Assembly (NCBI GenBank): GCA_051294375.1
Contig: CM119266.1
Span: 21,217,987-21,281,986, forward strand
Direction of reading: 5' to 3'
Source: Paraspadella gotoi
Taxonomy: Eukaryota; Chaetognatha
DNA length: 64,000 nt
Both the position numbers and the translations under genes were made by a program. Every line of letters begins with the position of its first letter. Position 1 is the stretch's first letter. The notes under the pieces are model-generated. The model saw only the letters and a program-made list of their open reading frames with translations, had not been told where the DNA came from and made no database searches. This document shows, piece by piece, positions 36,367 through 48,388 of this stretch.

Positions 36367-36889
36367 NNNNNNNNNNNNNNNNNNNNNNNNNNNNNNNNNN
36401 NNNNNNNNNNNNNNNNNNNNNNNNNNNNNNNNNNNNNNNNNNNNNNNNNNNNNNNNNNNNNNNNNNNNNNNNNNNNNNNNNNNNNNNNNNNNNNNNNNNN
36501 NNNNNNNNNNNNNNNNNNNNNNNNNNNNNNNNNNNNNNNNNNNNNNNNNNNNNNNNNNNNNNNNNNNNNNNNNNNNNNNNNNNNNNNNNNNNNNNNNNNN
36601 NNNNNNNNNNNNNNNNNNNNNNNNNNNNNNNNNNNNNNNNNNNNNNNNNNNNNNNNNNNNNNNNNNNNNNNNNNNNNNNNNNNNNNNNNNNNNNNNNNNN
36701 NNNNNNNNNNNNNNNNNNNNNNNNNNNNNNNNNNNNNNNNNNNNNNNNNNNNNNNNNNNNNNNNNNNNNNNNNNNNNNNNNNNNNNNNNNNNNNNNNNNN
36801 NNNNNNNNNNNNNNNNNNNNNNNNNNNNNNNNNNNNNNNNNNNNNNNNNNNNNNNNNNNNNNNNNNNNNNNNNNNNNNNNNNNNNNNNN
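36367..36889. other. Assembly gap (523 N)
   Basis: Run of N between unique flanks. Confidence 0.98.
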
Positions 36890-37004
36890 CTATCTGTACC
36901 CTTTTTTGACCTTTTCCTTTTTCGTTGATTCCGGCCGCCACAGATTTTTCTAGGACGATTGACGCTGTTTTTCTCCACCGATTCGATTCTTTTCGGCAAC
37001 GCAG

Positions 37005-37212
37005 GTCGGCGTCCGCGAAGCAAAGCCAGGAGTGCAGGGCGGCGGCCGGAAAACAAAACCAGCAGCGTAGGTAGGCGGCTGGGAAGCAAAGCCATCAATG
37101 CAGGTCCGTGGTAGGAAAGCTAAGCCAGCAGCGCAGGTCGGCGGCCGGAAAGCGAAGCCAGCGGCGCAGGGCGGCGGCCGGAAAGCGAAGCTAGCAGCGC
37201 AGGGCGGAGGCC
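37005..37212. repeat. Minisatellite, unit 33-36 bp, reading-frame-preserving
   Basis: About six copies of GGCGGCCGGAAAGCGAAGCC plus AGCAGCGCAGGGC. On the minus strand the 33-bp units encode SGRRPALLASL repeats, which extend an upstream open frame (37120-37482, GTG start only) containing ANFKFIYIIHRQLASSEFLV. A coding minisatellite is possible but unproven. Confidence 0.85.
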
Positions 37213-37552
37213 GGATTTTTGGTTCCAGCGTCGATTTTCCGATAAACTTTGCGACAAAAAAGATCCTTGTACCGTGACGTCTTTATGACTACCTGAATGT
37301 CGTTGGTTGGGGCAGCGTTGGCGCCAACGGATGTAGAACGCGTCTGTGAAGATTGCATCGTCCAAGTGAAACTGATTATGTTGATGTCGGTGTTTGTCAG
37401 GAAGTTTGACTAGGAATTCGGATGATGCAAGTTGGCGATGAATTATGTATATAAATTTAAAATTAGCTATGCAGTCAAACACATCGTCGATAACAGAAAA
37501 TAATAAAAATAACAGAGAGAGAAAGAAAGAGATGGAGAGAGAGAGAGGGAGA

Positions 37553-37632
<80 letters not shown>

Positions 37633-37730
37633 TCATGGAAGGACATAAAACAAAAGGCTGCTGGCTGGGTGCAATTAATTTGGTTCATGAAATCTCTTCC
37701 GCCCCCTGCCCTTTTAACAGTCGAAAGCGC

Positions 37731-37820
<90 letters not shown>

Positions 37821-38016
37821 CTCTCTCTTCTCTCTCGTCTCATTTCCTATTTCTTTGTTCCCCATTTTTTTTCCACGTGGTCACGCAACATCAAATTGCA
37901 TGACGTCAAGTGGACAAAGGGTGAAACCGCGTCGCCCTTTCGCAGCCTCGTCGCTCGTCGTAAGGCGGAATCGCGTAACATCTACTCGTAAGATTCGTTG
38001 TTCTTTAAGATCACTA

Positions 38017-38099
<83 letters not shown>

Positions 38100-38391
38100 T
38101 CTCTCTCTCTCTCCCTCTCTCTCTCTCTACCCCTCCTCCCTCTCTCTCCTATCTCATCCCGTCGCTCCCCATCTCGTAACGAATCACCTGCAGTTCGTCC
38201 GTTACATTTCTTCGCCAAAGACGTTTTAATCCGTCAATTCGTTAGCCAAAAAAAAAAAAAAAAAAACCGAACGCGCGCGGATTTTTTGTTTTGTTTCTTT
38301 TTTTTTTTTTTTTGTTCTTTTTCGGTTCAATTTTGTTCCCTTTTTTTTGTTCCTCTTTTTCCTCGAGGCGGCGATTTCGCTTTTTTTTTGG

Positions 38392-38416
38392 NNNNNNNNN
38401 NNNNNNNNNNNNNNNN
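38392..38416. other. Assembly gap (25 N)
   Basis: Sits in a T-run/G-run junction. The duplicate copy reads straight through with (T)9(G)10, indicating that essentially nothing is missing. Confidence 0.95.
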
Positions 38417-38797
38417 GGGGGGGGGAATTTCATTAAAAGGCGACTCGAAGATGAAGATCGGATTTGGTGTCACCCATTTGGGATTCCTCTTTTCCTTTTT
38501 TTTTTCTTTTCCTTTTTTTTTTCTCTCTCTTTTATTTTCTTCTTTCATTCATTTATTCATTCATTCTCTCTGCGCTTCTTTCCTCTTCCTCTTCCTCTTC
38601 CTCATCTTCCCGACCTTCGCCGACGCGAAATAAGTTTGGAATCAGGTGAGTTAAGAAAAGAGATGAGGGTGAGGTGAGGGTGAGGTCGTCGGACCGAGCT
38701 GACAAACTCGATCTTCGGTCCCGAACAATGAGCGAGAGAGAGAGAGACGAAGGCAATCCTATTGTCAACTAAAAAAAAAGGCCCGCATCGATGGGAG

Positions 38798-39073
38798 TCA
38801 ACGGAAATGGTTCGATCTCCAACCATTCCTTTCGGAAACCGAAAGATCGAATTTCAATTTTAGCCCAAAGACCCGAGATCCACGCCCACAAAGCTCGCCC
38901 ACCCAACCAGTGACCCCCGCCATCCCCGGCTCGACCGCCTCCGTGACCTCGAGCCCTTCTTTTGTTCTACTTCCGCCTCTTCGCCCGCCGCAGCGAGGCC
39001 GCCGCCTCCGCCGCCGCCGCCGACGCCTCGCCGCCTCGTGTATCGGGGATTTCCGCCACTTGCCGATGCGCAT
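38798..39073 (-). CDS. Possible CDS in duplication copy 1, Arg-rich N terminus, 91 residues
   Basis: ATG at 39073 gives MRIGKWRKSPIHEAA, a poly-Arg run from (GCC)n, PRCGGRRGGSRTKEGLEVTE, AVEPGMAGVTGWVGELCGRG and SRVFGLKLKFDLSVSERNGW, then stop at 38798. Protein-like outside the Arg run. The frame is shared by copy 2 (ATG 40991), except that one extra A in copy 2 shifts its last residues. No family recognised. Confidence 0.25.
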   Translation of the reverse strand: MRIGKWRKSPIHEAARRRRRRRRRRPRCGGRRGGSRTKEGLEVTEAVEPGMAGVTGWVGELCGRGSRVFGLKLKFDLSVSERNGWRSNHFR

Positions 39074-39194
39074 CTTAATTCTTTCGTTCGCGCGACTATG
39101 ACGACGATGAGAATGACGACGACGACGACGACGACGATGACGGCGAGATTACGAAAGCGACGATGTCGAACATGAGGACGATGTCAAAAACGAT

Positions 39195-39232
<38 letters not shown>

Positions 39233-39430
39233 GATTGAAGAAAGACGTTAACGAATTTAGCGTTTTTTATGTTTCCTCCCGAAATAACTAATTTAACGAC
39301 AGAAAAGACCGCCAGAGGGAAGTGGACGAAGAAGAAACATATTTTTAAAATTTATATGCCTCAAGAAGCGATTACCAATTACAAATTTCTTGCTCATTTT
39401 TCAAATGTAACATTTATTAGTTATATAAAG

Positions 39431-39496
39431 TCGATAACAGAAAATAATAAAAATAACAGAGAGAGAAAGAAAGAGATGGAGAGAGAGAGAGGGAGA

Positions 39497-39576
<80 letters not shown>

Positions 39577-39674
39577 TCATGGAAGGACATAAAACAAAAG
39601 GCTGCTGGCTGGGTGCAATTAATTTGGTTCATGAAATCTCTTCCGCCCCCTGCCCTTTTAACAGTCGAAAGCGC

Positions 39675-39764
<90 letters not shown>

Positions 39765-39960
39765 CTCTCTCTTCTCTCTCGTCTCATTTCCTATTTCTTT
39801 GTTCCCCATTTTTTTTCCACGTGGTCACGCAACATCAAATTGCATGACGTCAAGTGGACAAAGGGTGAAACCGCGTCGCCCTTTCGCAGCCTCGTCGCTC
39901 GTCGTAAGGCGGAATCGCGTAACATCTACTCGTAAGATTCGTTGTTCTTTAAGATCACTA

Positions 39961-40043
<83 letters not shown>

Positions 40044-41330
40044 TCTCTCTCTCTCTCCCTCTCTCTCTCTCTACCCCTCCTCCCTCTCTCTCCTATCTCA
40101 TCCCGTCGCTCCCCATCTCGTAACGAATCACCTGCAGTTCGTCCGTTACATTTCTTCGCCAAAGACGTTTTAATCCGTCAATTCGTTAGCCAAAAAAAAA
40201 AAAAAAAAAACCGAACGCGCGCGGATTTTTTGTTTTGTTTCTTTTTTTTTTTTTTTTGTTCTTTTTCGGTTCAATTTTGTTCCCTTTTTTTTGTTCCTCT
40301 TTTTCCTCGAGGCGGCGATTTCGCTTTTTTTTTGGGGGGGGGGGAATTTCATTAAAAGGCGACCTCGAAGATGAAGATCGGATTTGGTGTCACCCATTTG
40401 GGATTCCTCTTTTCCTTTTTTTTTTCTTTTCCTTTTTTTTTCTCTCTTTTATTTTCTTCTTTCATTCATTTATTCATTCATTCTCTCTGCGCTTCTTTCC
40501 TCTTCCTCTTCCTCTTCCTCATCTTCCCGACCTTCGCCGACGCGAAAATAAGTTTGGAATCAGGTGAGTTAAGAAAAGAGATGAGGGTGAGGTGAGGGTG
40601 AGGTCGTCGGACCGAGCTGACAAACTCGATCTTCGGTCCCGAACAATGAGCGAGAGAGAGAGAGACGAAGGCAATCCTACTGTCAACTAAAAAAAAGGCC
40701 CGCATCGATGGGAGTCAACGGAAATGGTTCGATCTCCAACCATTCCTTTCGGAAAACCGAAAGATCGAATTTCAATTTTAGCCCAAAGACCCGAGATCCA
40801 CGCCCACAAAGCTCGCCCACCCAACCAGTGACCCCCGCCATCCCCGGCTCGACCGCCTCCGTGACCTCGAGCCCTTCTTTTGTTCTACTTCCGCCTCTTC
40901 GCCCGCCGCAGCGAGGCCGCCGCCTCCGCCGCCGCCGCCGACGCCTCGCCGCCTCGTGTATCGGGGATTTCCGCCACTTGCCGATGCGCATCTTAATTCT
41001 TTCGTTCGCGCGACTATGACGACGATGAGAATGACGACGACGACGACGACGACGATGACGGCGAGATTACGAAAGCGACGATGTCGAACATGAGGACGAT
41101 GTCAAAAACGATGACGATGACGACGATGACGAGATTGAAGAAAGACGTTAACGAATTTAGCGTTTTTTTATGTTTCCTCCCGAAATAACTAATTTAACGA
41201 CAGAAAAGACCGCCAGAGGGAAGTGGACGAAGAAGAAACATATTTTTAAAATTTATATGCCTCAAGAAGCGATTACCAATTACAAATTTCTTGCTCATTT
41301 TTCAAATGTAACATTTATTAGTTATATAAA

Positions 41331-41331
<1 letters not shown>
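39431..41331 (+). repeat. Tandem duplication 1, copy 2 (about 1.90 kb)
   Basis: Head-to-tail second copy of 37487-39430. It ends where the sequence enters a GA microsatellite, so unequal exchange through GA repeats, or an unresolved assembly overlap, could explain it. Confidence 0.95.
40683..40991 (-). CDS. Possible CDS in duplication copy 2, frameshifted C terminus, 102 residues
   Basis: Same ATG and sequence as 38798-39073 until a homopolymer (three A in copy 1, four in copy 2, near 40754). After this it reads FRKEWLEIEPFPLTPIDAGL. Either a real divergence or a consensus error. Confidence 0.2.
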   Translation of the reverse strand: MRIGKWRKSPIHEAARRRRRRRRRRPRCGGRRGGSRTKEGLEVTEAVEPGMAGVTGWVGELCGRGSRVFGLKLKFDLSVFRKEWLEIEPFPLTPIDAGLFFS

Positions 41332-41540
<209 letters not shown>

Positions 41541-42257
41541 GAGAGAAAGAAAGTGAGACAGAGAGAGAGCGCGAAAAAAAATGCAAAAAAAAGAGACGGG
41601 CGGAATGAAAAATAGTCAATCAAAGAAAACAGAAACGCGAAGCGATAAAGATCGAGCCCACCCGAAAGCAACACCCTACCACACCCTTCCACCCCCAACA
41701 ACTTCTCCACTCGCTCTTTCCCAACTCTACCCCCTTTTTTCTTTCATTTCCTTTTCTTTTCTTTCCTTTTTTTTTCGTCAACTCATTACCTGGCGACATT
41801 AGCGTCATCTATCAACCTCCGGTCGACGCTCCATGATAACCCTTCTTTTTTTTTTCAAGACGGAATCTTCTTTTTCTTTTTGTTCCTTTTTAATCTCCAT
41901 TTTTTTCTTTTTTCCGTTTCGTTTCATTTTCTTTAATCCGTTTAATTTATTTTAAATGTTTATAAGTAATTTACGGTTTGGTGGCGTCTGAGCAAACGAT
42001 TGGGATTTTATTTCTATATCAATTATTGTTTTCATATTTTTCATCTTGTATCGTTTAAAATCTTTTTTCGATCTCTCGCTTTAATTTTCGTCCGAATTTA
42101 TATCCTTCCTTGTAGCTACATTTTTTTCTTCTCCCTTATTCTCTTTGTCGATGTTTTTATCTTTTTTCTTTGGTCTTAATTTTTTAGGGGTGACGCGAAA
42201 TGAGAAGGGAAAAAATTGGATTTTCCTTGAAACTCGTAATGAAAAAAGAGGACGGAA

Positions 42258-42260
<3 letters not shown>
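41541..42260. other. T-rich spacer, no gene
   Basis: T/C-rich low complexity, with no supportable open frame. Confidence 0.4.
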
Positions 42261-42326
<66 letters not shown>

Positions 42327-42372
42327 AGAGAGAGAGACAGAGAGACAGAGAGACAGATAGAGAGAGAGAGAG
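42261..42372. repeat. GA/CAGA microsatellite
   Basis: (GA)n followed by GACAGA repeats. Confidence 0.95.
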
Positions 42373-42547
42373 TCTATCTTTCAAAGAGCAATTAAAAAGA
42401 GAGGGAGTTGCTCACTGCGCAATGACTAACAGGCCACGTTTCCAGGAGTGTTCTAATTATTTTCACTTCATTCTTTTAGTTAGTGACGAATTTATTAAGT
42501 GATTGATTGATTATTTTGATTATATCATCCTGTCTTCACTTTTAAGT

Positions 42548-42960
42548 TTAATCTCATCCTCATCCTCATCCTAATCTTTATTCTCACTCTCATCTTCATT
42601 CTTATTCTCATCCTCATTCTAATCCTCATTCTCATCTTCATTCTCATCTTCAATCTCATCCTCATTTTCATCCTCATCCTGATTCTCATCTTCATTCTCA
42701 TTCACATTCTCATCTTCATTCTCATCCTCATCCTAATTCTTATCCTCATTCTCATTGTCATCCTCATCCTCATTGTCATCCTCATCCTTATTCTCATCCT
42801 CTTCTTCATCCTCATCCTGATTCTCATCTTCATTCTCATTCACATTCTCATCTTCATTCTCATCTTCATCCTAATTATCATCCTCATCCTAATTCTCATC
42901 CTCATCCTTATTGTCATCCTCATCCTTATTCTCTTCTTCTTCTTCATTCTCATCCTCCTT
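42548..42960. repeat. Hexanucleotide-like CATCCT/CATTCT array
   Basis: About 400 bp of CTCATC, CTCATT and CTTCAT units, mutually diverged. Its right-hand part (from 42852) belongs to the inverted repeat arm. Confidence 0.9.
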
Positions 42961-43075
42961 ACCATCTTCATCTTCATCCTCTTCCCTTTCATTCTTCTCA
43001 TCCTTTTTCTCTCATTATTTCTTCTTTTTTGGGGCGGAATCCTTCCATCCGGCATCATTAAAGTCTCTCTCTCTC
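42852..43075 (+). repeat. Long inverted repeat, left arm
   Basis: Pairs with 43536-43757. Shared blocks include CTTCATTCTCATCTTCATCC, TAATTATCATCC, CTAATTCTCATCCTCATCC, CCTTATTCTCTTCTTCTTCT and the unique block GGGGCGGAATCCTTC. The arm is truncated by the gap at 43076-43100. Confidence 0.85.
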
Positions 43076-43100
43076 NNNNNNNNNNNNNNNNNNNNNNNNN
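43076..43100. other. Assembly gap (25 N)
   Basis: Lies in the CT tract between the left arm and the loop of the inverted repeat. Confidence 0.97.
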
Positions 43101-43535
43101 TCTCCTACTTCTCTCTCTCATCCCTCTCTCTCTCTCTCTCTTTCTCTCTCTATCTCTCTCTCTTCTCATCTCTCTCTTCTCTCTCTCTTATATATGTTTT
43201 TCGCTCCTCCTGTTCTTGAATCTGTGCGACTAAAGCGACGCCCAGCGGTGGAGCGATGCCCAGAATCTTTCGCTTAAGATGTAGCTGGTGGTGGATAATT
43301 AAAGACAGGACTCTAAACAAAAAGCGCAACAGATTAGAAAAAAAGAGAAAATAGGAAGAAAGAAAATAATCACTGAGGAGAGAGAGAGGAGAAGAGAGAG
43401 AGAGATTGATTTCTTTGTCAGATTGTTTAGTTAAGAACTACATGACGAGATGAGATGAGAGACTGAGAGGTAGAGAGAGAAGAGACGCGAGATAGATAGC
43501 TCGGCATATACGGTCTATCTAGGATGGTTTAGAAG

Positions 43536-43757
43536 AGAGAGAGAGACTCTTAAATGATGCCAGTATGAAGGATTCCGCCCCGAAAAAGAATAAATATTGA
43601 GAGAAAAAGGTTGAGAAATGAAAGAAGAGGATGAAGATGAAATGCGTTAAGTAGGATGAAATGAAGAAGAAGAAGAGAATAAGGATTGAGGATGACATAG
43701 GATGAGGATGAGAATTAGGGCAATGGGATGATAATTAGGATGAAGATGAGAATGAAG
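43536..43757 (-). repeat. Long inverted repeat, right arm
   Basis: The reverse complement is roughly 85-90% identical to 42852-43075 by eye, including the non-simple block GGATTCCGCCCC. The loop (43101-43535) also contains opposing CT and GA tracts. Confidence 0.85.
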
Positions 43758-44770
43758 CTTGAGGAGAGAGAGAGAGAATCCTCGACCGACGAATCTGGCG
43801 AAATCACTGAAAAATGAGGCGCAGATATTTACGATATTCCTTTGCAAAATGGCGCCCGTTTGCCAAATCGTATGAGGCGCCGCCGACGCCGTCGTCGTCG
43901 CTGCGATCGGCGCCGCCGCCGCTAAGCGGGCAATTCATTTGACTTGGAAACCGACGCCCTAAATTCTCCGCGAACGCGAGACGAAAAAACTGGGGCGCAA
44001 TGCTTTTTCAAGTCTTTAAACGCCGCCGCCGCTGCCGCTGCCGCTGCCGCCGCCGCCGCCACCACATCTCCCTTCGGTGGCGATACTTTCTTCTCATTTA
44101 GGCTGCATTTTTTAGCGGCGACGGCGGCGGCTGCGGCTGCGGCGGCGGCTCCGACTTAGAAGATTCTGGTTGTTTATGTCTTCTTTGGGATAAAATGAGA
44201 TCACTAACGTTGTCTTGTTCACGTTTGGATCTCGAGCATGGATCTCTCAGTCATTGTTCACCGTCGGAAAGTTTGTTGGGAAAAAATATGGAAATCGTCA
44301 TACTGTTTAAGAAATTACCTGTTAATTTTTTTGGATTTTGAAGCTTTTAACATTGAAAATTTTAGTCTTAACGAATGGATTAAACAAAATATATTCACTT
44401 TAACACATTAGCCATAACAAACGCTCGGCGGTTAATGGAAGAGAGTGACGGAAGCTTGATTACGCGGGGGTTACTATTATTCGTGATTAACTCTGGTTTC
44501 ACTTCGGGTGAACTTTTTTTTTTCTTTCTAATTATCGTCTTTTGTTTTGAAAATTTATTCGCTGCCTCGAAATCCTTCGGCTTCTCCATCTCTCGTCCTC
44601 CAACTGAGAAGCAGCGACATTAATTCATTTCCGCCGAATTCAGACCCGAAAATAACAAACTTTCTTTTTCGTTGTTTATTTTCTTTTTCTTTGTTGCTTT
44701 CTTTTTTTTTTTTTTCTTTCTACTACTTCCAGGTCTTCTCTCTTCTCTCTTGCCTTTAGTCATTAGTCGT
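43758..44770. other. GCC/GCG-rich patch then AT-rich spacer
   Basis: CpG-dense trinucleotide tracts lie at 43875-43925, 44022-44062 and 44116-44155. The poly-Ala frame at 43944-44159 lacks an ATG. From 44160 the sequence is AT-rich with no gene seen. Confidence 0.4.
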
Positions 44771-44852
44771 CATTCATTCATTCATTCATTCATTCATTCA
44801 TTCATTCATTCATTCATTCATTCATTCATTCATTCATTCATTCATTCATTTA
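44771..44852. repeat. (ATTC)n tetranucleotide repeat
   Basis: About 80 bp of perfect CATT/ATTC units. Flanked by T-rich sequence. Confidence 0.95.
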
Positions 44853-45022
44853 TTCATTCGTTCCATTATACTTATTTTATATTTATTTATTTATTTTTCG
44901 TTCACTTTTTTTACTATTTTTCTGATCTTTCTTTTTTTTCTCTTTCACCTTTTTTCTTGTTTTTTTCTTTTCTTTTCTTTCTTCATTTCATCCCTTTCCT
45001 TGCGCCTCCTCTTCATCGTCCG

Positions 45023-45047
45023 NNNNNNNNNNNNNNNNNNNNNNNNN
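45023..45047. other. Assembly gap (25 N)
   Basis: Fixed-size gap before CCCCCTACCCCTACC. Confidence 0.97.
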
Positions 45048-45212
45048 CCCCCTACCCCTACCTCCCCTCCGCCCCTTTTAGCCTTTTTTTTTGTTGGGCC
45101 GCCCAAGGAAATTTCTTAATTTGTCAACGGGGAATTAATCGCTTCTTTCTAAGAGAAAGAGACAATATTCATCAGAGGAGAAAACTTTTTTACGTTCGCG
45201 CGCGGCGACGAC

Positions 45213-45432
45213 GGGAATGGAATGGGGGTGGAATGGGGTTGAGAAGGGGAGAGGGATGGGGTTGAGAAGGGGGTAAGAGATGGGGTTGAAGAGAGGGAAG
45301 AAATGGGTTGAGAAGGGGGAAGGAATGGGGTTGAGAAGGCGAGAGGGATGGGGTTTGAGAAGGGGGGAAGAGATGGGGTTGAGAAGGGGGAAGGGATGGG
45401 TTGAGGGGGGGATGGTGAGAAGAGGGAGGGAG
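45213..45432. repeat. G-rich minisatellite, unit about 20-25 bp
   Basis: Nine or so imperfect copies of GGGATGGGGTTGAGAAGGGG. The strand is strongly G-rich with many GGG runs. Confidence 0.85.
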
Positions 45433-45543
45433 GGGTTAGAGGGGTTTTGAAGGTGGTGAAACGTAACTGAGGTCCTTTGCTTGGTTTAAACCCACGTTTA
45501 AGGTTGAAGGCGTATATAATCACAACAGCTACTGCGTGACTCT

Positions 45544-45705
45544 TGTGAGAGAGTCTTGATTGAAAGCTTGCAGGGACCTGCTATGTCATTATCTTGTAAG
45601 AGTGATGGAGGCCTTAAATCTCCGAAGCCTGTCCAAAAGTCAGGGGAATGATAGCTTATTTATTAGTAGAACAAATATCTTTTATATTGGTTGTACAATT
45701 TCATA
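45544..45705 (+). repeat. Dispersed repeat family, copy 2 (longest)
   Basis: TGTGAGAGAGTCTTGATTGA, GGGACCTGCTATGTCATTAT, GGAGGCCTTAAATCTCCGAA, GTCAGGGGAATGATAGCTTA, ending TATTGGTTGTACAATTTC (one C lost from the palindrome). Confidence 0.75.
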
Positions 45706-46751
45706 GGCTCGCGAATATATCAATCCAGAGTTCGAAGCTGGCGAATGGCGATTGGTAAAGTTTGGTTTTTTCGATAGGTATTTCCAGCAGGGGGAAGTAA
45801 GTAGTAAAGGTCGAGTTTTATGTTCAAATTTAGCGACGTCGTTAGGTAAGATAAACCGCTTTTTTTTCCTCAAACCCATATGATCCCCGGTTTTTTCTTC
45901 CATTCAATTCTCAACAAAAAAAATTCCCTGTTTTCGTTTTTCTCTCTCCTTCGATTCCGTCGCGAAAATCCCGGCTCCAAATCCCGGCGCCGAGATTCCC
46001 CGCCGAAGAATCCTTTACCTTTGCCGTCATATTCCTTAAATCGCGGGCGACGACGGCGCCACTGGCGGCGGAACCCGTAACTCGGATCAACGAAAAAAAA
46101 CAAAAGGAAACGAAAAAGAAAAAAGGAATAAATGGAAACGGAAATCGAAAATCACCTCCCGCTCACTGAGATTTTGGGGGAAAGAAAAGGGAGTTAGAGA
46201 GGATTATGGTAGTGGGAAGAATCTTTCGTTGTTTTTTATACTCAATTTTATATGTATTAATATATTTTAAAACGTATGATGAAGAAACATTGAACTGAAC
46301 TGAGGAACTTTAAAAGCGAAACGAACGTTAGAGAAACTTAGATATCAAGGTTTTCCTAGCTCTAGTGGTCTCATAAAGATCGTTAACGATAGAGACGTAA
46401 AAGTTTTAAAAAGTAGAACAGGGAAAAACTATTTTGTGAATATGAGGGGGCTAAGAATAAAAAGGGGAAAAAAATAAAAGGGAGAAGGTAGAAGAAAGAG
46501 GGGAGAGCGAGAGGGAGTGAGATAGAGATAAAAGAGAGGAGGAAGGGGAAGGAGAAAAAAGTAGGAAAAAAAGGCGGGAAAAGAGATCGGGCAACAAAAT
46601 CCACGACGAGAGTCGAGTCCAAATCAACTGAAAAATTAGAACCGGCAACACAAAATCAATTGAATGTCACCAAAACAAAATTAAGCATCGCACCTGGCGG
46701 GAGCTGGGGTGAAAAGAGAGAGAGAGAGTGAGAGAGAGAGAGAGAGAGAGA

Positions 46752-46793
<42 letters not shown>
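45675..46793 (+). repeat. Tandem duplication 2, copy 1 (about 1.12 kb)
   Basis: Starts ATATCTTTTATATTGGTTGT and ends in a GA tract. Near-identical to 46794-47921, with many one-base homopolymer indels. It contains a CpG-rich block at 45955-46080, with GGCGCCACTGGCGG, and a GA tract at 46716-46792. Confidence 0.9.
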
Positions 46794-46794
<1 letters not shown>

Positions 46795-47855
46795 TATCTT
46801 TTATATTGGTTGTACCAATTTCATAGGCTAGCGATTATATCAATCCAGAGTTCGAAGCTGGCGAATGGCGATTGGTAAGTTGGTTTTTTCGATAGGTATT
46901 TCCAGCAGGGGGGAAGTAAGTAGTAAAGGTCGAGTTTTATGTTTCAAATTTAGCGACGTCGTTAGGTAAGATAAACCGCTATTTTTTTTCCTCAAACCCA
47001 TATGATCCCCGGTTTTTTCTTCCATTCAAATTCTCAACAAAAAAAAATTCCCTGTTTTCGTTTTTCTCTCTCCTTCGATTCCGTCGCGAAAATCCCGGCT
47101 CCAAATCCCGGCGCCGAGATTCCCCGGCCGAAGAATCCTTTACCTTTGCCGTCATATTCTTAAATCGCGGGCGACGACGGCGCCACTGGCGGCGGAACCC
47201 GTAAACTCGGATCAACGAAAAAAAACAAAAGGAAAACGAAAAAGAAAAAAAGGAATAAATGGAAACGGAAATCGAAAATCACCTCCGCTCACTGAGATTT
47301 TGGGGGAAAGAAAAGGGAGTTAGAGAGGATTATGGTAGTGGGAAGAATCTTTCGTTGTTTTTTATACTCAATTTTATATTGTATTAATATATTTTAAAAC
47401 GTATGATGAAGAAACATTGAACTGAACTGAGGAACTTTAAAGCGAAACGACGTTAGAGAAACTTAGAATATCAAGGTTTTCCTAGCTCTAGTGGTCTCAT
47501 AAAGATCGTTAACGATAGAGACGTAAAAGTTTTAAAAAAGTAGAACAGGGAAAAACTATTTTGTGAATATGAGGGGGCTAAGAATAAAAAAGGGGAAAAA
47601 AATAAAAAGGGAGAAGGTAGAAGAAAAGAGGGAGAGCGAGAGGGAGTGAGATAGAGATAAAAAGAGAGGAGGGAAGGGGGAGGAGAAAAAAGTAGGAAAA
47701 AAAAGGCGGGAAAAGAGATCGGGCAACAAATCCACGACGAGAGTCGAGTCCAAATCAACTGAAAAATTAGAACCGCAACACAAAATCAAATTGAATGTCA
47801 CCAAAACAAAATTAAGCATCGCACCTGGGCGGGAGCTGGGGTGAAAAGAGAGAGA

Positions 47856-47921
<66 letters not shown>
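46794..47921 (+). repeat. Tandem duplication 2, copy 2 (about 1.13 kb)
   Basis: Head-to-tail second copy. It restores the full palindrome ATTGGTTGTACCAAT at 46805-46819. On the minus strand, CT repeat then CTCCCGCCCAG precedes a frame GAMLNFVLVTFNLILCCGSN and FSVDLDSTLVVDLLPDLFSR (about 47700-47826). This could be a candidate exon, but indels disrupt it in copy 1. Confidence 0.9.
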
Positions 47922-48330
47922 TACGACGCGACACCTGCCGGTCGAACAAGGAAGTAGAAAACCTCTGGAAAATTCAAAACAAAATGCCAACTGGAAATTT
48001 CCAATTTCTCCGCATCTGGGTTCCGCTTTTTTATCATGTTTTTTTTTCAATCTTCTTTATTTCTTTTTACTTAGTTATGCGAAGAACTTATTTTATCTTT
48101 TAATTTCACAATGAACCGGTCATAATAAGTATGATTTTTATATATTGTGAAAAATTTGTATTTTAAGTAGTATTTTAAAGAACTTTCTTTTGTTTATCTT
48201 TTTTATTTGAATAAATAATTTTGAATTTGAATAAATAAAAAAATTAATAGGATTCTAAATAAATTGAATACGTACTTCGAAAGTAAAATAGGAGTTTTTT
48301 GAACTCATGTTGTTCATTCTATGTTCCGAG

Positions 48331-48332
<2 letters not shown>
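47922..48332. other. AT-rich spacer
   Basis: TTTGAATAAATAATTTTGAA-type short tandem words at 48205-48240. No gene. Confidence 0.4.

Positions 48333-48388
<56 letters not shown>
48333..48388. repeat. (GTC)n trinucleotide repeat
   Basis: Eighteen or so perfect GTC units. The poly-Ser and poly-Arg frames are repeat translations. Confidence 0.95.

Larger units (their letters stand above)
37487..39430 (+). repeat. Tandem duplication 1, copy 1 (about 1.94 kb)
   Basis: Begins TCGATAACAGAAAATAATAA and ends TTATATAAAG. Nearly identical to 39431-41331. It contains GA/CT tracts (37506-37631, 37735-37830, 38009-38150), a 25-N gap at 38392-38416 where copy 2 has only poly-G, and a (GAC/GAT)n tract at 39098-39235. 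Differences are mostly homopolymer indels, one T/C substitution at about 38760, and a shorter GAC/GAT array in copy 2. Confidence 0.95.
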
